A DNA stretch of 64,000 nt from Mytilisepta virgata (Eukaryota; Mollusca; Bivalvia; Mytilida; Mytilidae), in contig CM051512.1 of NCBI GenBank assembly GCA_028015205.1, positions 3,594,755 through 3,658,754 of the forward strand, written 5' to 3'. A program made the translations under genes and the position numbers. The notes under the pieces were generated by a model. That model did no database searches, was not told where the DNA came from, and saw nothing but the letters and a program-made list of their open reading frames with translations. Of the stretch, positions 17,195-27,985 are shown one piece after another; the stretch's first letter is position 1; every line of letters starts with the position of its first letter.

Positions 17195-19369
17195 ATAGAA
17201 ACAAATAAGGGTGAAGAGTGTGCATTGATACTGATCAATGATATCCGCTGGGCGAGTTCTTGGAAGTCGTCTTAAACTTACAGGCTGAACTATGATTGGA
17301 ATATACATTTAGGTGTGAAAAGTTTTATATATTTATATACATAGGTCAAACTGATTTCTTCATCACGAGGCAGTTTCAGAGAAAATAATACCCATATATG
17401 TATATATCTTCAGAAAAAGCAAAGTGTAGGCAGCGATTTAAACATCCAAAAATAAAGGGTAATTTATAGCGGAAACAGTGTTACCATAGCAATATGTTTT
17501 GTGAAAAATGGTTTTTAAACAAATAAGCAATTTTACCAATGTTCGACATAATTATGTTGCCTTTCAATGGAGATGAGCCTTCTTTTGTCATTGTAACAAA
17601 TAATAATGAAATTAATCCATATTAATTGTTTCAATTTACTGATTTGATTTGTTCAAAACACTAAATGAAATGAAAGTGAAATAAGAATAAAGCAAGTTAA
17701 TTTTTTCTTTGATTTTGGAATCGTTTCTCTCTTTGAATTATATACCCTGTCCAATGGACATGAATTCCCAGAAAGCAACCCTAATGCCATAATCAAAGAA
17801 AGGACAGACCAAAAAAAAATACGAAAAGACAGATACAATGAAACTACATCTATAAAAAGAGACTAAGGACAACAGAGACTCTCATAAGACGGTGAGTTGA
17901 CCAAGTTCATAGGGTATATAGACTATGTATTTTTTTAAAACATTCGGTTCTTTTTGTATCTTAAAATTTTAGGACTGTTTCCTGAATATTCAGAACAACA
18001 AGACTAATTAAGAATAAACAAGACCAGAATGGCCGTTTAAGATCAAAATTGAGTTACTACAACAAAGTCAAGATAACAAGATCAAATCAAGATATCTTGC
18101 CCTGCAGTCAGTCAAGATCGATCAAGACCAGTTTAGATCAGTTCAGCACAAGTATTGTTAAACATTGAATAATTCATTCTTAACTTTTATGAACTAGTCA
18201 TAACTAGTCTTGAATGACCGCAAGGCATTATATCTTGTTTTGGTCTTGTTATCTTGATTTTGTTTGAAATCTCAGAAATACTACAAAATCAAGACAGTCA
18301 AGATTAAACAAGACTGAAATGGCAGTTTAAGGAGGTACCCAACACTTTGACTAAAAACATTTCAAGAAATTTAAACCACACAATTTACGGGAATAATTTC
18401 ATTGGATATAGTAGTTTGACAAACACTAATTTTGATCATTGCGAAGCTTGATTTCTCTTTACAAATAGTATGTGATTAAAACGTTCAGCTGATTTTTAAA
18501 GAGTTGTCTCTCTTAGGTTTTCTGTACCCCCTTAAGTTTAAACTGGTGTTACAAGTGTGTTGTATTTATGTATGTGTTTTGTACACTTTTATTTATTTTT
18601 TTTCTGTTGGGGGATGTTGATTGACTTGGGTGTCGGTTAAACTTCTGTTATCTCTTTTATTGTTTATTAACTAAAACTTGAGCATTATTAAAATTTGAAC
18701 ACGCGCTTTCCTATTTATTATCAAATTGATTTCGATATTTTGTGATACGTTTTATTTAGACAGATTCGAATTAGTAAACAACATATATTTAAATAAATAT
18801 GGGAAATTCTGTTGTCATAATGGAAAGTCCATAAACTTTCTATCAAAGTAAATTATTATTAATATTTCCTGAATTACTTATATCTTATTTATAGAACTTA
18901 GGAATGCGTATATATGTACAAGTTGCAAAACAAAAAGACACATTATATGCTTTAGTAAGTAGAATACATTTCTGGTAAATACATGTGTATTTTTTAAATT
19001 TGTTTTGTTTCTTTTTTATTATTCTTTATTTTTTTTATATTATTTTATATTTTATTTTTCTTTTTTCAATTTTCAATTTACTCTCATTTATTCATTTTCA
19101 TATATTATTTTGCAGCCGTTTTGGGATAAGATTTTTTTTTCTTTTAAGTGGGGGTTATTTTTGGGGGGAGGGGGGTATTTGGGGTGTTTTTGTTGGTTTT
19201 GTTGTTTTTTTTTTCTGTTGTGGGTTTGTTGCAGAAGATGTCAGCATTTCGTCGATTTCCGACTAATCAGTTATTCTCAAGGTCTAAAATATTGAATATT
19301 TAATGTCTTTGTCTATAAAATCAAGATTACTTGTATGCAACATTTAAATATATCATAACAGATTACAGG
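17195..19369. other. AT-rich intergenic DNA upstream of the membrane-protein gene
   Basis: No supported gene. Contains an imperfect foldback (18062-18263), T-rich and G-rich runs (19010-19210) and, near 19235-19265, a piece of a dispersed repeat (ATTTCGTCGATTT...CGACT) also seen near 50765 and 60330. Upstream exons of the gene at 19370 may exist here but none could be defended. Confidence 0.5.
18062..18263. repeat. imperfect foldback, CAAGATAACAAGA arms
   Basis: 18062-18098 and the reverse complement of 18225-18263 match over about 34 bases with four mismatches, sharing TCAAGATAACAAGA. Outside the arms, AAACAAGAC...TGGC.GTTTAAG occurs in direct orientation at about 18016 and 18307. Looks like a decayed foldback element. 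Confidence 0.6.
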
Positions 19370-19534
19370 ATGTCAGATAAAAATGGAACACTGAATGGAC
19401 CAGAAACAATATGCAGTGACTACCAGTTTGTCTGTGGACCCGTGGTATTGTACATTGGAATCACAGGAATCGGTGTTTTTCTGCTGTCGGCTATTGTTTG
19501 GGCTGTGTTGTGTAAAAGAAAACAATCTTCGAAG
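19370..19534 (+). CDS. exon 1 of membrane-protein gene (start, transmembrane helix)
   Basis: 55 codons from ATG to AAG before GTAAGG. Encodes the short N-terminus and the whole transmembrane helix. The frame is open upstream to 19331 without an ATG, so a splice acceptor near ATAACAG (before 19363) joining an ectodomain exon is possible. Confidence 0.7.
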
Positions 19535-22134
19535 GTAAGGAGGTAGAACTGTTGTTTTTTTGTTGTTTTTTTTTTTTTTTTTTTTTTTTTGTTTTGGTTT
19601 TTTTTGGGGGGGGGTTGGTGGGGGGTGCTCAATTCTCTTAATTTTGCTATTTTTTAGGTTTCTGGGAATTTTAAAGTATTTGGGGGGGGGGGGGGTAAAT
19701 ATATCTGATTTATTTTTTTTTGTGTGGTCGGGAAAACTTTGAATATATTATAAGAACAGTGATAGTTATTATGTATATTTTTTCTAGATATTTTATTGGG
19801 GTCACTTATTTAGAAAACTATTTTTTGGCGTGTTTTGTAAAAGTATACTCTTTGCGTGGTTAATTGTTTTTACAGATAATTACAGGGAGTACCCCTCCCC
19901 CCTCCCGAGGTGGTTATTAAATTTTTATGTATTAGAGGATGGGTAAAAGGAAGTGATCTTGAATCTTGGAAATGATTTTCTTTTCATCTTTGTCAAACCC
20001 CCCGTCCCCCACCACGAAAAATCAAAGTTCCCTTAGATAAGTAAGATCCAGGTCCAATTGCATGTTACTCTTTCATCTGATATTCAACAAAACTGGTATG
20101 GTGTAAATGAAAGAAATAATGCGTGTATAATAGTCAAGATACTTAAACTGTAATTTCCTGTACTAGTATTGTTATTTATTTAGTTTTTTGTTTTTATTTT
20201 TTATTTTTGGAAAAAACTTTGTTTTATATATTTTTATAACGAAGTTTGTGTTGTGAGATGTCCGACCACTGATAAGTGGGAATTTCCTTATATTTAACCA
20301 CAAACCATACCGATCAGTCATACTTTTGATAAAATGTGCATATTTCATGGTCTTGTGAATCAAAATGAATTAATTAAATGTCTTTATCTGTTTTATTGGC
20401 CTTGCACTGTGTCCTTTAATTTTTCTCTTTTCTACAAAGGGGTAATATATGACCATCTGGAATGGGGTTATATTTCAAGAATATCTGGAACGGGGTCATA
20501 ATTTGAAGGAAACATAGAATTTCAGTCACAATCACTTTTAAAAAAGAAACTTACATGGGGAAAACAAACATACATGTAAGACAACTAGTGGAAGTCAAAT
20601 CTGGATGTCAATGTGCTACATTTGGATTGCTAGTTAAAAAGGGGTATTAGTTTAGACACAGATTGTCTGTAATGGGGCGTGTAACATGGTCAAATTTTGT
20701 CTGGAACGGGGTCGGGGTTAAGGATGATCGCTAGTCTAATAGGAAATAAATAGGATTTGAAATAGGTGTTTTAGTTTGACAGAACATATGAATAGTAAAC
20801 AAATAAGCTAGAAAAAAATATAGGTTCATGTGCTCATTTTAGAGCTATAAAGCCTTGAAAATGTGCAGGAAATAGATTGTCTTTGTATTGGCAACTTCAG
20901 TCTCTCAAACATGTATAAAAAATAAAAAGGATTTCATAAAATTTTGTCAATTACCATTTTAAGGTATATATGATTGAATTATAAAAGAAAAAGTGGGGTT
21001 TCATGGGCAAAACTTTTAATGTTTAAGAAATGGATAAAACCAGAGGATTCCGAAAATCTGACAAAAAGACCAAAACATGACCAGCGAGCATCCTTAAAAC
21101 TTTTTGGGAAGGTCCCCCCCCTCCCGGGATTGAAACCAACAATAGCATGAATGTTCCTTATGATGTGCTTATCAAGTGTTGTTACTTTGTTCCTGATCTG
21201 TCATCCAAGATGGCCGCCAGCCGGGGACTTAGTTTAACATAGGACCCTATGGGAATTACATGCAAACGGCTTCGTCTTGAAAATTACTGAATGGATTGAA
21301 ACCAAACATGGCATGGGTGTTAATCTCGAGATCCTTTAGCAACCAACAAATGGAACTATCAGTTGAGCGACACAGTCTCCTTGGTTTTGCATTGAGGGGG
21401 GTAGACTTTGCCTTGTGTTTTAGCCCCACTATCAGGTAGACCTACTGTGTGTCTTTGTCCTGTATCAGGTGACTTTACATTGTGTCTTAGCCCTATACCA
21501 GGTAGATTTTACTTTGTGTTTTAGCTCTATATCAGGTAGACTTAATTTTGTGTCTTGGCCCTATATCAGGTAGACTTTACTTTGTGTCTTTGTCCTACAT
21601 CAGGCAGACTTTACATTGTGTCTTTGCCCTATATCAGGTAGACTTTTCTTTGTGTCTGTCCATTATCAGGTAGACCTACTTTGTGTCTTTGCCCTGTATC
21701 AGGTGACTTTACTTTGTGTCTTTGTCCTATATCGGGTAGCCATTTTAACCATTGATTTCTTCCTTCGACTGAGGTGTATTATTTTGCTAATATTTTATGT
21801 TTATTTTGACTACAGCAAGATGGAGGACTGGAAACAGGAAGGGGTAAGATGTTGAATGAAGGAGTAGAGCAGTATATCTCTGTAGTTAGTAACGATTCTG
21901 CAGATATGGAACAATATCAGAATTTCAGATATGAAAGAGATCCTACCCAGGTATCATGTTTCATCTGAAAATATAAAGATACAGAGTACATCTATGCGTC
22001 CAATATCCTATAATTATATCACCGGCATGTGTCTGATATAGCTTAAGATTGCAAATCATTTTTAAAATATGATTGATACATGTCCTTTCTAAAGTGATTA
22101 ACATAATTATGTTTTATGATTTTATCGATCCAGA

Positions 22135-22177
<43 letters not shown>

Positions 22178-25100
22178 ATCACAAGTGTCTCTGTGAAGTA
22201 AATAAAGTGATAGGTTGATAGTTTTTTTAGAGGGGACTCGAGTGACCTCCCCTGAAGACTAACACTGATAATATATCTACTGATATGAAGTTTGTAAAAG
22301 TAGCAGTTTTAGCTAACCCTTTTATAGCGAATGGTTTTACTTCTGTCATGTTATATCTCGAGTTATCCATATTTAGTTTTCACTGTTCATCTCTTTTCTA
22401 TTTATTTTTTTTTTATTTATTTTTTTATTTTTTATTTTTTTTATTTATTTTTTTTTTTCTTTATTTATTTATTTATTTATTTATTTTTTGTATTCCTGGG
22501 TTTGACTGTTCCTTGGAAGAACATATTTCAAATTGATCGGTTTCATGCTTTATTTCAATAATACTTACACATTTAAGTTCATTTTTACAAAATGAAAAGA
22601 GTGACATCTGTTTTTTCTGTAAATTCTTTTTCTTTTCCAAAAAAAAAAGGTGTCAGTAAATTTACTCTAGTGCGTGAAAAGCAGACAATAATGATAATAA
22701 ATGGAAGAAAATACTGCATTTAACATTCGTTTTTTTCTAAATAAGATTTTCAGGGAGGTGAATAAAAAAATTATAATAATATAAAAATAAATTGATCGGG
22801 TATAAAAATACTTTGGAAATTTCAATCTATAAACTTTGTCAATCCCACCAATTATAAATAGACCATTGTTTTAACAAAAATTCAAGTGGTATGTACTTTG
22901 CTTGTTACAAATACACCAAGTACAGGAAATGTTTACATGTATTAAAATAAACACTTCTATTTGAGGTTTCCTTTTTGATGAGAAAGGCATTACTTTATTC
23001 AATTCAACTTTATTTTTCCTCGAAAGATGAACTTCGAGGAAATAATTGTCTTCGTATTGAGGTATCATTGCGATTATAAATAGACCATTGGTTTAACAAA
23101 AATTCAAGTGGTTTGTCCTTGTGCTTGTAACAAATACACCACGTACAGGAAATTTTTCAATATATCAAAATAAACACATCAATTTGAAGTTTCATTTTTG
23201 ATGAGAAAGACAGTACTTTATTCGATTCAACTTTATTTTTCCTCGAAAAACATCAAATCAGAGATCCACAGTACGTTGTATAAAGTTCAATTTGAATTCA
23301 TTAACAAATCAAATCTTGGTCAATGGTCAATGCTTTTTAGCCGAATCTTTGAGGTTTTTTTGCAGTGTGTGGTTGATCTAACCCATTCGATAGCACAATA
23401 ACCCTTTGTTATCTGTTTATCACGTGTAAGATGTTTCGTAACATTTTTTTTAATTTTCATTGCCAGTAAAACATGAACGTTTGGATTTTTTAATTCAATA
23501 AACATAGTTGTTCAATATTAAGTACTCAAAATTTTAGACAAATGTCTCTTGTTTACAGACTCTGAGAAGACGACCAGAAGAAACGTACGAATATGAAGAC
23601 CTTACACTTGATAGTCAGCAAATTAATAACCAGAGAAAGGTAAGGTCACGTGATATTCTGCCGTTTTCTATCAGTAATATTTTTTTTCCATTTAGGCCAT
23701 ACCAAATTGATTTTTAGTTCTTTGGATTTTTAGATGGCAAAAAAAATAATTTTTTTCCTGAGGACTAGTTTTTTTCGGGCGAAGATTTGATTTACGTGCG
23801 GCACACATTTTTTTATAGATTATTGCAAAAAATTGGAAAAACCCTATTTTTACAAAATTTAAGGAGCGGGCGAATAATTTTTATTTTCAATTTCTTGAAA
23901 ATGAATGAAGAATTTGGGGGCGAATTTTCAGGATTTTTGCAAACCGTAGCGGTAAAAATTGTTTTTATTCAAATTGACATAAAATAGGAGCGGTGAAATC
24001 CAAAGAACTAAAGATCAATCTGGTGTGGCCTGCACATGTAATCCAGGTATATTCGTTTTTAAACATAGTTAGAAACGGGAGAAGCAGTTTAAATTGATCC
24101 TAACAGTTTGATGACAGATAAAGTATATGAAAATCAATTATAACATACAAAGAAAGTAGCAATGTTTACATTGAACATCGCCAGAAACCAAGTCCTTCAT
24201 ACATAAACAATATATATTTGTTGTTGTTGTTGTTTTCGTTGTTGTTCTCGTTTTTGTTTTCGTTTTTTGTAGTAATTTGATATTTACATTGATAATACAT
24301 TTTCTTGACTAACAATAGAATATACGCCTAAATATGATAAAACCTGTCAATACAATACAAAATGTCAAATTACGCCAATACGACACATTCCCGTCCAGTA
24401 TGCCGTATTGCACTAGTCAATCTGACATATTGGACTGGTTAGTCAATAAAAGATCATATTGGACTAGTCAATATGATATATTGGACTGGTTAGTCAATAA
24501 AGGTATAATTGCGCAAGGTTTTCCATATTTGCTTAGTTATTGGTCCTTGGCAAGCCATATTGGACTTCCAGGCTTCGCGTCAGTCCAAAATGGTTAGCCT
24601 CGGACCAATAACTAATCCAATATGGAAAACCTTACGCAATAATACTATAGTATTTCAGGTTAAACTGTGTATTTGTAAGCTGAATTCATTTCAGCATTTT
24701 TCATTTATTATTTTGTCTGTTTTAAGAATGATCAAGATGGCAACGACTTCGTCTATGACTACGTAACGACAAAGGACATCTGTGCAAAGAGTACAGTAAA
24801 AGTAAGTACATATTTATAATGGGTACCCATGGAATATTTTTGCCTCCCCAAGTCAGGAATACGGTGATATTTCTTTTAAATGCGCCTTATATAAAAATCC
24901 TGAGTTCGGATTGGTTGATTGCCGTGGTATCTTTTGTATATCTTCGCAACTCACGATATACACGATTTTCCGCTCTATCAAAGGCGTATATACCCTTTTT
25001 TACCCTTGATATACATGTTATACCCTCGCGAGCCAAAGCTGGCTAAAATTCAATTCGGAACCCTTCGAGTGTGATCTCTCTTCGTAAGGTACATAAGCTG

Positions 25101-27175
25101 TTGCAGGCGTCCTGCAAAGATTTGGTACTGCAATATTTTATTTTAAATTTAAACCACTGAATTAAAATCACATGTACGCAATCCTGTTAACATCTTCTGG
25201 ATATTCGGTGTAATTAAACATTTATAGAATGGCTGGGAAAAAATACCAGTCCCGATACTAAATTTCCCCCGACTGACGGCTCGGGAATTTTGCCGTTTCT
25301 CGGCTGGTATTTTTTTCATATACCCCTCAAGGCCATTATGTATCTGTTCCAAATTGTTTTGTTTTAACCATATATGATGATTGGGTGTGCTAAAGGTAGA
25401 TTCTTTTGATACGCCAGAGCGCATTCCATATGCATGTATAAAACAAGGAAATATATCTACAAATATTTGCCAATGGGTTTCGAAATTCAAATTAATTATG
25501 ATTTTGCTTATGTGACCATTATAAAATAACTATTTTATAAAATACTGTTTATTGACTAAGATTTCCATTCCTGTTCATGCGAAAGGAAAATAAACGACAC
25601 CTGTAAAAGACATGGAGAATTACTTCAGAGCGGATTTTGCAGCTAATCTCGTATAATACTAACTATAACTGAGTACACAATTAATGGAGCTTATATACAA
25701 TATGGAAACACATTCCTGAATTTGTTTTAAGGATTGTCGTTGGTCTAATAGGAAATAAATGGGATTTGAAATAGGTATTTTAGTTTGAGAGAACATCTGA
25801 ATAGTAAACAAATAAGCAAGAAAAAAAAATAGGTTCATATGCTCATTTTAGAGCTATAAGGCCTTGAAAATTTGCAGGAAATGGGGTTTCTCTGGATTTT
25901 TCATTGTCTTTGCATTGACAACTTCAGTCTCTCAAAAATGTATGAAAAAATAAAAAGGATTTCATAAAATTTTGTCAAATACCATTTTAAGGTATATATT
26001 GATTGAATTATAAAAGAAAATATCGGGGTTCACGGGAAAAAATTTCATATTTAAGAAATGGATAAACCTGAGGATTCCAAAAATCTGACAAAAAGACTAA
26101 AACATGACCATCGAGCATCCTTAAAATGCAGAATTCTGTGAATATATAACAAACTCTATTGTTATGAATGAGAAAGATAAGCAGTTGTGATACACTTACA
26201 ATTGATCGAACTCCGTTTCAATTTTTTTTCCGAAAAACTAAAAATATTAGAATTTAATTGCTGAAAATAAACAACATATCTGAATATCATTTAGAATGGC
26301 ATTGCCTAGTTTAAAAAGATGTAGGTATTGAAAAATAAGTGTTAAAACTCAAAGGAGATGAATGTTTCATTTATTATCGATGTCCAGATTTTGTAGGTCC
26401 AGTAGAGAAATGTACTGGCTTCCAAGCGACTATCTCTTATTTATTTTTGCAGGCATCCACATGTGATCAATATATCAACCAAACGGGCATATGTAATAGC
26501 CCCGAAGTTTCAACTGTTTCCACAGAAACCCAATATTCTGCGATGAAATGTAAACGGAAAAATCAGATTAAACAAGTACAAAGTAATTCGCAGTGTAATA
26601 ATGGAAATACAGAAATCTGCGAAAAAAACGCACAGCTCCTTGTAGAATTAAACCGGACAACCAAACAAAGAAAATTAGGCCTCCCCTCTAAAGATAAATT
26701 CCCTCCCCAACTGAAGTCAGAGATTCATCAGAAGCCCGTTGGCTATGATTCTAAAGATTCAGTTGTTGATAAACCAAAATATGGATCATACGCAAGGTCT
26801 TTGTCAATGGATACGCCAGAGGTCACCACAAATCATGCTGACCCTGGATGTCATGGTAATGAACCTGTTCATATTCAAAAAGGGGGCTCATTAATTAGCG
26901 TAGCAGCTTCCATCACAACGATCTCATCCTCAACGTCGGATCATTACGAAAATTTCCGTATTCATCCGGCAAAATCAACTCAGGCAAAGGATGGAGATGA
27001 TAATATCAGCTTAATGGATCCGGATTATGAAAATTCTCACGAATTGAGAAAGTCCATTCACTCCGATTCGTCAGAGGAAATTACTGCCAGCGTAACTACT
27101 CATGGTATACATATAAACAAACCAAAGGGTCCTACATGTATAAATCTACATGTTACTAAACACTTTTATAAATGA
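19370..27175 (+). CDS. single-pass membrane protein with tyrosine-motif tail, five coding exons (392 aa)
   Basis: Exons 19370-19534, 21816-21950, 23559-23639, 24727-24801 and 26453-27175 join with GT-AG introns, all phase 0, into an open frame of 392 residues. Residues 1-23 are short and polar with two Cys; about 24-47 form one membrane helix (VVLYIGITGIGVFLLSAIVW), followed by a basic stop-transfer CKRKQ. The long C-terminal part, presumably cytoplasmic, has SH2-type tyrosine motifs: YISV, YQNF, YEDL, YDYV, and two YEN sites (HYENF, DYENS) of the Grb2-binding form. It resembles the tails of phagocytic or immune receptors, but there is no ectodomain; upstream exons may be missing from my model. 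I do not recognise a named orthologue. Poly(A) signal at 27508. Confidence 0.72.
20718..21097. repeat. MITE-like element, family 1, copy 1 (intron 1)
   Basis: Starts TTAAGGATGATCGCTAGTC and ends CAGCGAGCATCCTTAA: about 15 bp of terminal inverted repeat with a TTAA at each end, 380 bp in all. No coding sequence. The TTAA ends recall piggyBac-type targets, but no transposase is present to decide. Confidence 0.8.
21385..21745. repeat. degenerate tandem repeat of about 40 bp in intron 1
   Basis: About nine diverged copies of a unit around CTATATCAGGTAGACTTTAC followed by TTTGTGTCTTTGTC. Lies just before exon 2. Confidence 0.75.
21816..21950 (+). CDS. exon 2 of membrane-protein gene
   Basis: 45 codons between TTTTGACTACAG and GTATCA. 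Encodes the juxtamembrane part with EQYISVVSND and QYQNFRYER. An internal GGGGTAAG could act as an early donor but would leave the frame. Confidence 0.7.
22139..22500. repeat. (TA)n microsatellite and T-rich simple sequence in intron 2
   Basis: (TA)n at about 22139-22171, then T-rich TTTA/TTTAT runs at about 22398-22490. No coding signal. Confidence 0.8.
22850..23250. repeat. tandem duplication of about 220 bp in intron 2
   Basis: 22850-23033 and 23072-23249 share ATAAATAGACCATTG, then TTCAAGTGGT, and CTTTATTTTTCCTCGAAA near their ends, diverged by roughly 10-15 percent by eye. Confidence 0.8.
23559..23639 (+). CDS. exon 3 of membrane-protein gene
   Basis: 27 codons between TTGTTTACAG and GTAAGG; encodes ETYEYEDLTLD with a YxxL motif. 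Phase 0 at both ends, so it can be skipped without breaking the frame. Confidence 0.7.
23691..24032. repeat. MITE-like element, family 2, copy 1
   Basis: About 340 bp bounded by inverted repeats: the left end TTAGGCCATACCAAATTGAT is mirrored by ATCAATCTGGTGTGGCCT, and the inner AGTTCTTTGGATTT by AAATCCAAAGAACT. A second copy lies at 27641-27985 in the other orientation. Confidence 0.8.
24506..24645. repeat. long foldback with TTCG-containing tip in intron 3
   Basis: Arms 24506-24568 and 24582-24645 pair over about 60 bases with few mismatches (GCGCAAGGTTTTCCATAT against ATATGGAAAACCTTACGC). The tip reads CAGGCTTCGCGTC. A TTGGACTGGTTAGTCAATAAA segment is duplicated just before it (24430-24500). 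Confidence 0.8.
24727..24801 (+). CDS. exon 4 of membrane-protein gene
   Basis: 25 codons between TGTTTTAAG and GTAAGT; encodes DFVYDYVTTKD with a YxxV motif. Phase 0 at both ends. Confidence 0.7.
25727..26124. repeat. MITE-like element, family 1, copy 2 (intron 4)
   Basis: About 395 bp starting TTAAGGATTGTCGTTGG and ending CGAGCATCCTTAA, so the ends are inverted repeats next to TTAA. Other copies at 20718-21097 and 55051-55447. Confidence 0.8.
26453..27175 (+). CDS. exon 5 (last coding exon) of membrane-protein gene
   Basis: 240 codons and stop after TTTTTGCAG. Ser/Thr-rich, probably disordered; holds KYGSYARSLS, DHYENFRI and DPDYENSHEL. The frame is also open for 38 codons upstream of the acceptor, without an ATG context. 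Ends HVTKHFYK. Confidence 0.75.
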   Translation, partial: ASTCDQYINQTGICNSPEVSTVSTETQYSAMKCKRKNQIKQVQSNSQCNNGNTEICEKNAQLLVELNRTTKQRKLGLPSKDKFPPQLKSEIHQKPVGYDSKDSVVDKPKYGSYARSLSMDTPEVTTNHADPGCHGNEPVHIQKGGSLISVAASITTISSSTSDHYENFRIHPAKSTQAKDGDDNISLMDPDYENSHELRKSIHSDSSEEITASVTTHGIHINKPKGPTCINLHVTKHFYK

Positions 27176-27507
27176 AAAATTCACATTTAATTTTTTGTCC
27201 TTTTTTTTACTGATAATCAAGATTGTATTTACTTAATTAATTTTTTGTTTGTTTGTTTGTTTTTCTCATTGTTGTTTATTTGTTTGTTTGTTTGTTTACA
27301 TTTGTTATGTTCTTTTTTGGCTTGTTACTAACATTGACTAATAATTAAGATTATTTACTTACCTAATTTACATAATATTTTGAATATAGCCATTCATTTC
27401 TCGTCCTGTACGGTTGGAATTATCGGGGGTGGGAGTCGAAATAAATTATTGATCTTCTGTAAAGAATTTTTTTTTAATTGAAATAAAAAATATTTATATA
27501 TATTTCA

Positions 27508-27513
27508 AATAAA
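27508..27513 (+). terminator. poly(A) signal AATAAA of membrane-protein gene
   Basis: AATAAA about 330 bases after the stop codon, in CAAATAAAGTTTT. An earlier AATAAA at 27482 is an alternative. Confidence 0.5.
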
Positions 27514-27640
27514 GTTTTAAAAACCTCTTCTCTTAAAAATTAATGTTATCAGGTATCCACTTTTCTGGTGACAAGATTTACGACTCATCACTGTGCTTAA
27601 GGTTGAAAGTGTTGGTAACCAATACAATAATAAACAAAGT

Positions 27641-27985
27641 TTAGGCCACACCAAATTGATCTTTGGTCCATTGGATTTCGCCGCTCCGATTTTATGAATA
27701 TGTAAACTTAAAGAAAAAAAAAATTTGCCGCTACGGTTTGCAAAAAAGGCTCAAAATTCGCCCTAAATTCTTCATTTTTCAAGAAATCGAAAAAGAAATT
27801 GTTTCCCCGCTCCTGAAATTTTTTTAAACAATTTAGTAAAAAAATGTGTTTCGCACGTAAATCTGATCTTCGCCCGACAAAAACTAGTCCTCAAGAAAAA
27901 AATTAAAATTAAAATTTCGATCGCTCGCACCTATTTTTGCCATCTAAAAATCCAAAGAACTAAAAATTAATGTTGTATGGCCTTA
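27641..27985. repeat. MITE-like element, family 2, copy 2
   Basis: Starts TTAGGCCACACCAAATTGAT and ends GTTGTATGGCCTTAA; inner ends share the GGATTT / AAATCC pairing. Inverted relative to copy 1 with recognisable similarity along its length. Confidence 0.8.
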
